The notes: a model not told the origin generated them from the sequence alone. A stretch of 64,000 bases of DNA from UBA2767 sp965228625 (GCA_965228625.1 OZ245829.1:2046001-2110000), one strand, 5' to 3'. Positions 17,226 to 26,808 are shown, counted from the first letter of the stretch. Numbers and translations are program-made.

Positions 17226-17984
17226 ATGATCACCGATCCGATATTCTACGCCGTCGCCATCCCTGCCGTAATCCTCGTTGGCCTCGCCAAGGGCGGGTTC
17301 GTCGGCGCCTTGGCGATGCTCGGCGTGCCGCTCATGGCGCTCGTCATTTCGCCGGTGCAGGCGGCGGGCATCCTGCTGCCGATCCTGATCGCCATGGACG
17401 TGTTCGCCCTGTGGAGCTATCGCGGCGTCTACCACCTGCGGAACCTGAAGATCCTCATTCCGGCCGCGCTGGTCGGCATCGGCATCGGCTACCTGACGGC
17501 GGCCTACGTGTCGGAGGCCCATGTCAGGCTGATCGTCGGGCTCATCGCCTTCATGTTCACGCTCGATTACTGGTTCGAGTGGAGCGGTTCGCGCAAGGCC
17601 AAACCCAACATCGCCAAGGGTGGGTTCTGGGGCGCAACGGCCGGGTTCACCTCGTTCGTGTCGCACGCGGGCGGGCCCCCGCTGCAGATGTACCTGTTGC
17701 CGCAACGTCTCAACCCGCGTCTCTTCGTCGGCACCAGCGTGATCTTCTTCACGGTGGTCAACTGGATCAAGGTGGTCCCCTACGCCGCCCTCGGGCAGCT
17801 CGACACGACCAACCTCACCACGTCGCTGGTTCTCGCGCCGCTGGCGCCGCTGTCGATCTTCGCCGGCGCCTGGCTCGTCAAGACCCTCCACATGGAGACC
17901 TTCTACAAGCTCGCCTATATCGCGATCTTCATCGTCTCGCTCAAGCTGATTTGGGACGGTTCGGTGGCGCTGTTCTGGACTTAG
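17226..17984 (+). CDS. TauE/SafE family sulfite/organosulfonate exporter-like permease
   Basis: The 252-residue protein is almost entirely membrane helices (about eight) and has the family hallmarks: KGGFVGALAMLGVPLMAL in the first repeat and GFTSFVSHAGGPPLQMYLLP in the second. Members move sulfite, sulfoacetate or other small anions across the inner membrane. No sulfur-metabolism genes flank it. The TAG stop is followed directly by AGCCTTT, the same sequence found at the stop codons of other genes in this window. Confidence 0.88.
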   Translation: MITDPIFYAVAIPAVILVGLAKGGFVGALAMLGVPLMALVISPVQAAGILLPILIAMDVFALWSYRGVYHLRNLKILIPAALVGIGIGYLTAAYVSEAHVRLIVGLIAFMFTLDYWFEWSGSRKAKPNIAKGGFWGATAGFTSFVSHAGGPPLQMYLLPQRLNPRLFVGTSVIFFTVVNWIKVVPYAALGQLDTTNLTTSLVLAPLAPLSIFAGAWLVKTLHMETFYKLAYIAIFIVSLKLIWDGSVALFWT

Positions 17985-18370
17985 AGCCTTTCAGCACGTG
18001 GCGCGAGGGCGGAATGGATTCCCGCCATAGCCTGTCCCCGCGAAGGCCGGGGCGGGAATGACGAAGGGAGAGCTGCGCCGGGGGCCACAACCGGAATGAC
18101 GGCTGAGGGTGAGTCCCCGCGCATTGCCATTCTCTAACCGTCATCCCGGACAAGCGGCGGCCCGTGCGGCCGGTCAGCCCGTGATCCAGATCCGCCGCGC
18201 GATCCGGGATCCAGCTCTTGCCGGCGATGCGTGTGGCACGTCACTTCTGGATCCCCCGGCTGAAGCCTGCCCCCGCGCAGGCGGGGGCCGGAATGACGAT
18301 GAACTGGACTCCCGCCTTCGCGGGAGTTTCGGTGACGTGTGAAGGCGAACAAGGACCGTGTCCCCTCCCC
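17985..18370. repeat. intergenic block of dispersed palindromic repeats, copy 1
   Basis: No gene is present. The stretch is built of repeat modules: a G/C palindrome with GCGGGAATGACGA at its edge (about 18015-18062), a 77-bp module at 18138-18214 that starts CCGTCATCCCGGACAAGCGG and ends TCCGGGATCCAG, a CCCCCGCGCAGGCGGGGG stem (about 18271-18288) and an ACTCCCGC/GCGGGAGT palindrome (18308-18327). The same modules recur at 21545-21830 and 26290-26690. Confidence 0.75.
18308..18327 (-). terminator. palindrome downstream of autotransporter 1
   Basis: ACTCCCGC and GCGGGAGT form an 8-bp stem with a CTTC/GAAG loop 44 bases after the stop codon. The identical structure follows autotransporter 2 at 21806-21825. 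No U-run, so it may act as an mRNA-stabilising stem instead of a terminator. Confidence 0.4.
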
Positions 18371-21352
18371 TCAGAACGTCCGCGTGCCCTTGACGAAGAT
18401 GCCGTGGCTCTGGACGTCGTCGCCGAAGCGGCCCTCATAGCCGGCGGAGACCGTGGAGTCCTGCCCGTTGAACAGGGTGAGACCCGCCTCAAGGTCGGCA
18501 TACACGTCGTCGAACTCGGAACTGGTCTCGAACGCGCCGACACCCGCAGGCGCACCGACGAAGCTCGCCAGCAGCGACTGGTCGGTGTCGCTGTAGAAGG
18601 TGACGCCGGCCCGGACGTAAGGCCGGATCGCCCGCCCGTAGCCCTGGTCGATGGTGGCGCCGAGTTCAAGGGCGGGCGTGACGGAGAAATAGGTCTCGTC
18701 CGATCCCGACACGTTGAGGTTGGCCGCGCCGCCGCCCGTCTCCTGGACCGACTCGCGTTCGACATGGGTGACGTTCACATCGACGAACGGCTTGGCGTAC
18801 CAGGACCCGCGGTCCATCAGATAGGCCGCGTGGAAGGTGGCCCCCATATGGTCCACGTCGAAGCTCGATCTGGCGGTCGCATTGAACCCGCCGAAGTCGA
18901 GTGACCGCGCCACGTCGGTGCCGCTGGAACCGACGGAGCCGACCAGTGCCAGCAGGGTCGGGCCCGACTGATACTTGATGACACCGCCGAACATGTAGCG
19001 GTCGCTATTAGCGGACGCACCGGTTTCGGTGTCGAGTCTGCCGTTCTCGTAGGCGGCGGCGAAGCCGAGGGTCCATTCCGGCGCGACCGCCACCTGGATG
19101 CCGCCGGAGAAGCCGTTGGCGTCTTCCTCGAAGCCGATATGCTCAAACGTGCCGTCGCGGTCCATCCAGCGCCCGTCATAGCGCAGCCACATGCACTGGC
19201 CCTGGCTGATGGCGGTGTAGCCGGGCCCCGCCTGCGGGCAGCTCAGCAGCTTGTCGTTGAAGCGCTCCGCGGCGAACAGAGCGGCGGTCTCGGTGTTGAG
19301 GTAGACCTCGGGGATGAGCTGATCGAGCGCGGCAATGTAGTCCGGCACCGTCACGATGCCGTTCAGCAGTGCGTGGATCACCGGAGCGACCCCGCCGATA
19401 CCGGCGGCGAAGACGTCATTCAGGTTCTCCCCCAGATTGGTCTGGTTCTCGTTGAGAATGACGACGGGACCATCACTTTCAGGCTCAGCTCCGGGATCAG
19501 GAGCAGGGCCACCGCCGGGACCGGGCGGATCACCAGGACCAGGACCAGGACCAGGGCCAGGGCCAGGGCCGGGGCCGGGACCAGGGCCAGGGCCGGGACC
19601 AGGGCCAGGGCCGGGACCAGGGCCAGGACCGGGACCAGGAGGCGTGAAGTCGACTTCGGTGTTCAGCACCACGTCGTTGGCGTTGACCGACAAGGATGCC
19701 TGCAGCACCGGGCTGGCGATCACCACGCCGAGGTTGTTGGCGGTGACGCCGCCAGCAGCCGAGACGATGGTGTTGGACTGCGGGCCCGGCGCCGGATTGA
19801 GCGCGTACACGCGGACATTGCCGGCGAGGTTCGCGGTTCCCGACACATTGATGCGGTCGGCGGTCCCCGCCGTGCTGTCCACGTCCACATCAAAGACGCC
19901 GGACGCGGTCTGGACGAGGTTGCCCGTCAACTCAGTCGTCACGACCGTGTCCAAACCGCCCGGCGACAGCGTGCCGGCGTTGTTCAGCAGCCCGCCCGTG
20001 TCGAGATCGATAGCTGCGGCGGAGTTGAACAGCCCGCTCGCCTGGTTGTTGAATTCGTTGTTTCCGCCGCCGGCATCATCGAGTCTCACGTTGCCCGTGA
20101 CCGTACCGGCATTGTTGACCGTTGTCCCTGTCACACTGGAAGTGTCTATGGCAAAGAAGCCCCCGGTGATGGCGCCATCGGCGAGGTTTTCGATGATGGC
20201 GCCGGAATTTGTTGCTACGGCGGAAATGCCAACCACATCGCCATGGACCGTGCCGCCAGATGTGGTGATTTCGATGCCGTATGCGCCCGCACTAGAAGCC
20301 GAGATGCCGGCGAGAGCCGCATCGATATTGCCCGTGGACGCCACGATCTGGGGCGCCGACCCGCCGGCGCTCTGACGAATGGCGACAATACCACTTCCGC
20401 TGTAGGCGGTAATATCGGCGTACGATCTGACGATGTTGCTGGTGGACGCCTCAGCGAAAATGCCGTTCACCTCTCCGATGACGGTGCCATAGGTGTCGTT
20501 GACGAACGCGTTGCCGCCTACGACGCGGATGCCATCTCCGGTGATACCTCTGACATAACCGTCCGAGCGGACTATGGTCAACGATTGTGATGCTGTGGCA
20601 GAGATGCCGTGCACCTGCCCAATGACGGTGCCCTCGGAGTTAACCGAGGCGGAACTCAGCCCGCTGGCAGCGATACCGTCTCCTCCCGTGGAAGTGACGT
20701 TTCCGATTGACGTGACCGATGCTTCGCTACCCGCTCCATTCGCAACCGCACTAATACCGACACCACCGGCGGTGATGTTGCCGATGAAGTCAATATCCAC
20801 GTCGCCGTCACTCGCATTCGCGGAAATTCCGTTCCCGCCGGCGCTGGCATTGATGTCTCCGGTGTGGTCGATGTACACGACGCCGTTAATCGAAGAGCCT
20901 GTGACCCCGTTACCGTTCACTCCGGTGGTGATGATCTGAACCGGTCCGTTGGGTCCGGTCGTGGTGTCGGTGTCGATAAGAACATTGCCCGCGAAACCAA
21001 AGCTGATGCCGTCGACGTTCTCCGCCGGCTCGATGTCCGCCTCCAGATTGAAGACGTTGAGTGTGGTAATGTTGTTAATGTCCGGATCGAAGTCTGCACC
21101 CGGGACTGAGGCGCCCAGAATGCCGTCGGTCTCGACCCCCGTGCAGTTGACCTCGCCGTTAGCAATATCCTCAACACATGCGGCCAGCGCCGCGTGGTTC
21201 TGGCCAAGCATCAGCGCGCCCGCCGCCACTGTGCCAAGCAGCGCCGCGCGCCAGGCCGGCAAGGTAGAAGGCCTGGACGCAGGTGAACCGTGCCGGTGAC
21301 CGCCGGTGTATTCGGCAACCGCAATATCAGACGGCTTGTGGAATGCTGTCAT
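18371..21352 (-). CDS. autotransporter (type Va secretion), short passenger
   Basis: The 993-residue protein has an extended signal peptide (residues 1-58, charged leader then LLGTVAAGALMLGQNHAALA), a passenger with about ten repeats of roughly 24 residues (pattern V-S-S-x-G-x-I ... G-I-x-A), a Pro-Gly linker of about 36 residues, and a C-terminal beta-barrel of some 270 residues ending GIFVKGTRTF, with the terminal Phe used for outer-membrane insertion. The repeats suggest a beta-helical surface adhesin. Start: ATG with GGGGG 8 bases upstream. A paralogue lies immediately upstream and shares the leader and barrel almost unchanged. Confidence 0.9.
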   Translation of the reverse strand: MTAFHKPSDIAVAEYTGGHRHGSPASRPSTLPAWRAALLGTVAAGALMLGQNHAALAACVEDIANGEVNCTGVETDGILGASVPGADFDPDINNITTLNVFNLEADIEPAENVDGISFGFAGNVLIDTDTTTGPNGPVQIITTGVNGNGVTGSSINGVVYIDHTGDINASAGGNGISANASDGDVDIDFIGNITAGGVGISAVANGAGSEASVTSIGNVTSTGGDGIAASGLSSASVNSEGTVIGQVHGISATASQSLTIVRSDGYVRGITGDGIRVVGGNAFVNDTYGTVIGEVNGIFAEASTSNIVRSYADITAYSGSGIVAIRQSAGGSAPQIVASTGNIDAALAGISASSAGAYGIEITTSGGTVHGDVVGISAVATNSGAIIENLADGAITGGFFAIDTSSVTGTTVNNAGTVTGNVRLDDAGGGNNEFNNQASGLFNSAAAIDLDTGGLLNNAGTLSPGGLDTVVTTELTGNLVQTASGVFDVDVDSTAGTADRINVSGTANLAGNVRVYALNPAPGPQSNTIVSAAGGVTANNLGVVIASPVLQASLSVNANDVVLNTEVDFTPPGPGPGPGPGPGPGPGPGPGPGPGPGPGPGPGPGPGDPPGPGGGPAPDPGAEPESDGPVVILNENQTNLGENLNDVFAAGIGGVAPVIHALLNGIVTVPDYIAALDQLIPEVYLNTETAALFAAERFNDKLLSCPQAGPGYTAISQGQCMWLRYDGRWMDRDGTFEHIGFEEDANGFSGGIQVAVAPEWTLGFAAAYENGRLDTETGASANSDRYMFGGVIKYQSGPTLLALVGSVGSSGTDVARSLDFGGFNATARSSFDVDHMGATFHAAYLMDRGSWYAKPFVDVNVTHVERESVQETGGGAANLNVSGSDETYFSVTPALELGATIDQGYGRAIRPYVRAGVTFYSDTDQSLLASFVGAPAGVGAFETSSEFDDVYADLEAGLTLFNGQDSTVSAGYEGRFGDDVQSHGIFVKGTRTF
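19532..19641 (-). repeat. in-frame Pro-Gly hexanucleotide tract
   Basis: About 110 bases made of CCAGGA, CCAGGG, CCGGGG and CCGGGA units encode an uninterrupted (Pro-Gly)n linker between passenger and barrel of autotransporter 1. Each 6-bp step adds one Pro-Gly, so slippage would change linker length without breaking the frame. Confidence 0.85.
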
Positions 21353-21540
21353 TCAAGACACCCCCAGCAAAAATTGCATTTGCTCCAAGTGTTCAACTTG
21401 AAACTCATGCATGTCGCGCAGCCGAATCGGCGCGAACACTCTCCTGACTGAAACTGTTATTGGGAGAACCCCGGCCAAGAACGACCCATACGGGTCATTG
21501 GCGGCGATTTCGGGAGACTGTTGTAAAAATGCCGATGGGC
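21353..21540 (-). promoter_or_regulatory. upstream region of autotransporter 1, duplicated with autotransporter 2
   Basis: This segment matches 26084-26270 almost base for base. Two dyads are conserved: TCCAAGT/ACTTGAA with a 5-bp spacer (21384-21402) and GACCC/GGGTC with a 4-bp spacer (21483-21496). They are candidate operators for a shared regulator; no -35/-10 pair was assigned with confidence. Confidence 0.5.
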
Positions 21541-21868
21541 GCGCACGCGCCTAAGCGGGGCCAGGCTATGGCGGGAATCCATATGTGACGTGCCACACGC
21601 ATCGCTGCTGGAACATGGATCCCGGATCGCGTACCGGACCGAACGCCATGCCCCACGCATCCCGGTGGCCGGCCCTTGTCCGGGATGACGGTTGAGGAGG
21701 TTGCAAGGCCGGTCAGACCAAAAACACGAATTCCCGGACAGTGCACACCGCAGGTGTGTCGCGTGATCCGGGATCCATCGCAAGAAGTGGCGAAGCCGCA
21801 ACTGGACTCCCGCCTTCGCGGGAGTTTCGGTGACTTGTAAAGGCGAAGAAGGACCGTGCCCCCCGCCC
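21541..21868. repeat. intergenic dispersed repeats, copy 2
   Basis: The gap between the two autotransporters has no gene. It carries diverged forms of the modules at 17985-18370, including a segment with TCCGGGATGACGG (about 21678), a TGATCCGGGATCCA end (about 21763-21776), and the ACTCCCGC/GCGGGAGT palindrome at 21806-21825 followed by sequence nearly identical to 18328-18370. Confidence 0.7.
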
Positions 21869-24800
21869 CTAAAACGTCCGGGTGCCCTTGACGAAGATGC
21901 CGTGGCTCTGGACGTCGTCGCCGAAGCGGCCCTCATAGCCGGCGGAGACCGTGGAGTCCTGGCCGTTGAACAGGGTGAGACCGGCCTCAAGGTCGGCATA
22001 CACGTCGTCGAACTCCGAATTGGTCTGGAACGCGCCGACACCCGCAGGCGCACCGACGAAGCTCGCCAGCAGAGACTGGTCGGTGTCGCTGTAGAAGGTG
22101 ACGCCGGCCCGGACGTAAGGCCGGATCGCCCGCCCGTAGCCCTGGTCGATGGTGGCGCCGAGTTCAAGGGCGGGCGTGACGGAGAAATAGGTCTCGTCCG
22201 AACCCGACACGTTGAGGTTGGCCGCGCCGCCGCCCGTCTCCTGGACCGACTCGCGGTCGACATGGGTGACGTTCACATCGACGAACGGCTTGGCGTACCA
22301 GGACCCGCGGTCCATCAGATAGGCCGCGTGGAAGGTGGCCCCCATATGGTCCACGTCGAAGCTCGATCTGGCGGTCGCATTGAACCCGCCGAAGTCGAGT
22401 GACCGCGCCACGTCGGTGCCGCTGGAACCGACGGAGCCGACCAGTGCCAGCAGGGTCGGGCCCGACTGGTACTTGATGACGCCGCCGAGCATGTAGCGGT
22501 CCGAGTCGGCGGATGCACCCGTGTCGGTGTCGAGATCGGCGTTCTCATAGGCGATAGCGACGCCGAGGGTCCATTGCGGCGCGACCGCCACCTGGGCGCC
22601 GCCGGAGAAGCCGTGGGCGTCTTCCTCGAAGCCGATATGCTCAAACGTCCCGTCGCGGTCGCTCCAGCGTCCGTCATAGCGCAGCCACATGCACTGGCCC
22701 TGGGAGATGGCGGTGTAGCCGGGCCCCGCCTGCGGGCAGCTCAGCAGCTTGTCGTTGAAGCGCTCCGCGGCGAACAGGGCCGCCGTCTCGGTGTTGAGGT
22801 AGACCTCCGGGATGAGCTGATCGAACGCGGCCAGGTAGTCGGGCACCGTCACGATGCCGTTCAGCAGAGCGTCGATAACCGGAGCGACCCCGCCGACACC
22901 GGCGGCGAAGATGTCGTTCAGATTCTCGCCCAGATTGGTCTGGTTCTCGTTGAAAACGATGACGGCGCCATCCCCTTCAGGGTCAGCTCCGGGATCAGCG
23001 CCTGGACCACCAGGACCGGGAGGATCGCCGGGACCAGCAGGCGGCAGGAAGTTGATGTCGGTGTTCAGCACCACGTCGTTGGCGTTGGGGAACGACAGCT
23101 CGGCCTGCAGCGCCGGGCTGGCCTCCACGCCGAGGCCGTTATCGGTGACGCCGCCGGCGGCCGAGAGGATGATGTTCGACTGAGGGCCCGTCACGTCGCC
23201 GATCGCCTGCACCCGCACGGTGCCGGCGAGATCCGCTGTTCCCGAAACGTTGATACGGTCGGCGGTCGCGTTCGCCTCGTCGACGTCGACCTCAAAGACA
23301 CCGGACTCGGTCTGAACGAGATTGCCTACCATCTCCGTGGTCTCAACCGTTCCCGCACCGCCCGGCGACAGCGTGCCGGCGTTGTTCAGCAAACTGCCTG
23401 CTCCGATACGGACGCTCGCACCGGCATTGAGCACCCCGTCCACCTGATTGTCGAACAGGTTGCTGCCGGCACCGCCAACGAATCCTATGTCGCCCGTGAC
23501 CGTGCCGGAATTGTTGACGGTTGTCCCCGTCACAGAGGTTGCCGCTATGGCATAGGTGCTGCCGGTGATGGTGCCGCCGACCTGGTTTTCAATGGTGATG
23601 CCGCCATTCCCGGAGTCCGCCGCGACGCCAATCGTACCGCCGTCGACCGTGCCGCCGGATGTGGTGATGTCTACGCCGGCCGTACCGAACGCCCGAATGC
23701 CATATTGCGCCGCATCAATGGTGCCCGTGGAAGACACGGTCACACTGCCGTTCGCCGAATCGGCGTCGATGCCGTCCGCCGTCTCCGACGCGATGTCGCC
23801 GACGGACGTCACCTGAACGTCCTCTGCGGCGTCCGCGAAAATGGCATCTGCGCCTGCTTCGATGTTGCCCGTTGACGACAACGTCATGGTGCCGACGTTT
23901 GCAGCTCCGGAAATACCGATTCCATTGGCTGCGGCAATGTCACCCTCGTGCGTGATGCCGACATTGCCGTTAAACGAGCCGACGAAGATACCATCTGCGG
24001 TCTCGGAAAGAATGGCACCGCTCGATACGATCAGGATATCCTGGTCTGCTCGGGCGTAAATGCCTCGGCCATTCGCATAGATGTCGCCCGACGACTCAAC
24101 GCCGACCGAGCCGCTGTCCGATGTCGCGTTGATGCCGATTGCCGTCGTGGACGTAATGTCACCTTCAGACGTGACCGCGACCGTCAGCAACGCATCGGCG
24201 TCGATGCCATTGCCACCGGAGGTAATGCCTCCTTCCGAAATGATCTGGGCTGCCCCCTGAACCGCCGTGGCTACGATGCCCCTGCCCTGCGCATCTATGC
24301 TTCCGTTGGACGTCACATTCGCGGCGGCGCCGGAGGCCGAGATGGCGGCCAGTCCCGTGACGCCGGCGATGATCTCTCCGTTCGAGACAACGCTAGCTGT
24401 TCCAGTGGAGCTGAAACCAAGTATGCCGGAACCACTCGCATTGATGTTCCCCGTGGAGGAGAGGGTCGTACTCCCGGCGGAGACGTCTGCTCTGATGCCG
24501 TATCCCCCAGTCGCGGTGATGTTGCCTTCCGACGTGACCTGGGCGCCCTGAGACGCACCGACAAGAATCCCAGTCAATTGCGTGTCTATGTTTCCCGTGG
24601 AAGAGACCGTCACGCTGGCCAACGCCGAGTCGGCAAAGATGCCTTCGTCCACGGCGTTGATGTTGCTCGTGGAGGTAATCTCGACGTTGTCAGTGGACGC
24701 AACGCCGCTAATGCCCCTGTCGCCGGCGGTGATGTCGCCGATTTGGGTGATGAAGACGCCGCCCAAATTCGTAACGGCGTTGATGCCGCGAGCACCGGCG

Positions 24801-26083
24801 GTAACGTTTCCATCCTGGTTGATGGTCACATTGCCGGCGTTCGAAATGCTATCAATCCCATTGATGTCCGCATCGATCTCGCCCAAAGAGGACACGTTGA
24901 CAGCGCCATTGAAGGCCCGCGCGAAGATGCCGTCGTCGCCGGCAACGATGCCCCCTTCCGAGGTCACCTGAGTGCCCAGCTCCGATTCGGCGAATATTCC
25001 GTCCGTGTCCGCACTGATGCCTCCCGTGGAGGACACGGTCGTGTTGCCGGCGTCAGAGTCGGCGTCGATACCAGCCGACATCTGGGAGGTGATATCACCT
25101 GACGACGTAACCCCGACGTCTTGACTCGCATAAGCCAATAGGCCATTGCCCACCGCATTGATGCTGCCGGTGGAGGATATCGTAATGCCGCCGTTCGCGG
25201 AGTCGGCGGAGATGCCGTCATCGCCGGCGACAATCGGGCCGTCCGACGTGATCTGGATATCCTGATCCACATCCACGTAGATCCCGGTCTGGCCCGCGGA
25301 AAGGCCTCCCGTGGAGGACACGGTTGCGCCGCCGGCGTTGGAAAATACGGCGATTGCATTCAGAATCTCAGACGAAACGTTCCCGTTTGAAATGACCTCG
25401 GCACCGAGACTGCCGTTGGCGAAAATGGCTACTGCGTCGGCGCTGACATCACCCGTGGACGACACGGACGTCACGCCACTTGGAGAGAAGGCGGCGATGC
25501 CGCGCGTGTCGCCGGTGACATTTCCGGTGCTGACAATTGTGACGTTGCCAGTAACCGAGACGGCGTCAATGCCGTCTGCACCGGCGGTGATGTCGCCGTT
25601 TGACGTGATCTCGATGTCCTGATCCGTAGCGGTGTGGATGCCGTCACCCAGCCCGGTCGTGATAATCTGGAACGGCCCGCCGGGGCCGGTCGTGGTGTCA
25701 GAGTTGATGATGACATCATTCGTCGACTCAATTCTGATACCGTCGACGCCCGCGTTCGGTTGAATGTTCTGGTTCAGGTTGTTGACGTTGATGGTGGTGA
25801 TATTGTCACCGACCGGGTCAAAATCCGCACCGCCGCCGCCGGAGCCCAGGACTCCGTCCGACTCGTCCCCCGTGCAAGTAACCTCACCGACACCAGGACC
25901 CAAAGCACATGCGGCCAGCGCCGCGTGGTTCTGGCCCAACATCAGCGCGCCCGCCGCCACCGTTCCCAGCAGCGCCGCGCGCCAGGCCGGCAAGGTCGAA
26001 GGCCTGGACGCAGGTGAACCGTGCCGGTGACCGCCGGTGTATTCGGCAACCGCAATATCAGACGGCTTGTGGAATGTTGTCAT
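21869..26083 (-). CDS. autotransporter (type Va secretion), long repetitive passenger
   Basis: The 1404-residue protein has the same 58-residue extended signal peptide as its downstream paralogue (one or two substitutions), a passenger of about 28 repeats of 23-25 residues from roughly residue 159 to 830 (typical unit VSSTGNIDTQLTGILVGASQ), a cap region with PGG and NAGTLSPGG motifs, a short PAGPGDPPGPGGPG linker and a C-terminal barrel ending GIFVKGTRTF. The barrel is nearly identical to that of autotransporter 1, while the passengers differ in sequence and in repeat number. Probable role: surface adhesion or biofilm, inferred from architecture. Confidence 0.92.
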   Translation of the reverse strand: MTTFHKPSDIAVAEYTGGHRHGSPASRPSTLPAWRAALLGTVAAGALMLGQNHAALAACALGPGVGEVTCTGDESDGVLGSGGGGADFDPVGDNITTINVNNLNQNIQPNAGVDGIRIESTNDVIINSDTTTGPGGPFQIITTGLGDGIHTATDQDIEITSNGDITAGADGIDAVSVTGNVTIVSTGNVTGDTRGIAAFSPSGVTSVSSTGDVSADAVAIFANGSLGAEVISNGNVSSEILNAIAVFSNAGGATVSSTGGLSAGQTGIYVDVDQDIQITSDGPIVAGDDGISADSANGGITISSTGSINAVGNGLLAYASQDVGVTSSGDITSQMSAGIDADSDAGNTTVSSTGGISADTDGIFAESELGTQVTSEGGIVAGDDGIFARAFNGAVNVSSLGEIDADINGIDSISNAGNVTINQDGNVTAGARGINAVTNLGGVFITQIGDITAGDRGISGVASTDNVEITSTSNINAVDEGIFADSALASVTVSSTGNIDTQLTGILVGASQGAQVTSEGNITATGGYGIRADVSAGSTTLSSTGNINASGSGILGFSSTGTASVVSNGEIIAGVTGLAAISASGAAANVTSNGSIDAQGRGIVATAVQGAAQIISEGGITSGGNGIDADALLTVAVTSEGDITSTTAIGINATSDSGSVGVESSGDIYANGRGIYARADQDILIVSSGAILSETADGIFVGSFNGNVGITHEGDIAAANGIGISGAANVGTMTLSSTGNIEAGADAIFADAAEDVQVTSVGDIASETADGIDADSANGSVTVSSTGTIDAAQYGIRAFGTAGVDITTSGGTVDGGTIGVAADSGNGGITIENQVGGTITGSTYAIAATSVTGTTVNNSGTVTGDIGFVGGAGSNLFDNQVDGVLNAGASVRIGAGSLLNNAGTLSPGGAGTVETTEMVGNLVQTESGVFEVDVDEANATADRINVSGTADLAGTVRVQAIGDVTGPQSNIILSAAGGVTDNGLGVEASPALQAELSFPNANDVVLNTDINFLPPAGPGDPPGPGGPGADPGADPEGDGAVIVFNENQTNLGENLNDIFAAGVGGVAPVIDALLNGIVTVPDYLAAFDQLIPEVYLNTETAALFAAERFNDKLLSCPQAGPGYTAISQGQCMWLRYDGRWSDRDGTFEHIGFEEDAHGFSGGAQVAVAPQWTLGVAIAYENADLDTDTGASADSDRYMLGGVIKYQSGPTLLALVGSVGSSGTDVARSLDFGGFNATARSSFDVDHMGATFHAAYLMDRGSWYAKPFVDVNVTHVDRESVQETGGGAANLNVSGSDETYFSVTPALELGATIDQGYGRAIRPYVRAGVTFYSDTDQSLLASFVGAPAGVGAFQTNSEFDDVYADLEAGLTLFNGQDSTVSAGYEGRFGDDVQSHGIFVKGTRTF
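23580..25610 (-). repeat. about 28 tandem 24-residue (72-bp) passenger repeats
   Basis: Units follow the pattern hydrophobic-(S/T)-S-x-G-x-I-x-A-x-x-x-G-I-x-A-x-S-x-x-G-x-V-x. Most are exactly 24 residues with a few of 23 or 25. The DNA is diverged between units, so they are old repeats kept by structure, as in a beta-solenoid in which each unit is one turn. Confidence 0.8.
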
Positions 26084-26270
26084 TCAAGACACCCCCAGCA
26101 AAAATTGCATTTGCTTCAAGTGTTCAACTTGAAATGCATGCATGGTGCGCACCTGAGTCGGTGCGAACACTCTCCTGACTGAAACTGTTATTGGGAGAGC
26201 CCCGGCCAAGAACGACCCATACGGGTCATTGGCGGAGATTTCGGGAGAGCGTTGCAAAAATGCCATTGGG
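26084..26270 (-). promoter_or_regulatory. upstream region of autotransporter 2
   Basis: Near-identical to 21353-21540. The dyads are TTCAAGT/ACTTGAA (26116-26134, perfect arms) and GACCC/GGGTC (26214-26227). Retention in both copies while flanking repeats diverged suggests function. Confidence 0.5.
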
Positions 26271-26808
26271 CGCGCGCTCGCCTGCGCGGGGTGTGGGGAT
26301 GACGACAAGGAGAAGCGTTCACCCGTGGCACGTCACATTTGGATTCCCGCCGAAGCCTGCCCCCGCGGAGGCGGGGGCGGGAATGACGAGGGGAGAACTG
26401 CGCACAGGGCATGGGCTGAATGACGGTTTTGAGTAAGTCCCGGCGCCCTGACATTCACTACCCGTCATCCCGGACAAGCGGCGGCCTGTGCGGTCGGTCA
26501 GCCCGTGGTCGGAATCCGCCGCGCGATCCGGGATCCAGTCTTTAACGGCGATGCGTGTGGCATGTCACATCTGGATTTCGGCTGAAGCCCGCCCCCGCGC
26601 AGGCGGGGGCCGGAATGACGACAAAGAGAAGCGTGTGCCCGTGGAACGTCACATATGGATTCCCGCCTTCGCGGGAATGACGAGGGGAGAACTGCGCGCG
26701 TACCGCACCCCTCTTGTCAGGGACTTCGGGTGTTGTCCTGGCCGCGCCCGCCCAGAGATTGCCACGCCCTGCCGGCGCGGTTAGCCTCAGCGCCAAAGGG
26801 AGGGTTGC
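26271..26808. repeat. intergenic dispersed repeats, copy 3
   Basis: No gene is visible. The region holds two CCCCCGC/GCGGGGG stems (about 26360-26378 and 26590-26610) each followed by GGAATGACGA, the 77-bp CCGTCATCCCGGACAAGCGG module again (26462-26538), and an ATTCCCGC/GCGGGAAT palindrome (26659-26678). The acyl-CoA ligase promoter must lie in 26700-26795, unassigned. Confidence 0.7.

Noticed and set aside
23580..25610. CRISPR-like array
   Set aside because: The 72-bp periodicity is in frame within a passenger domain, the units are diverged and there are no unique spacers or cas genes.
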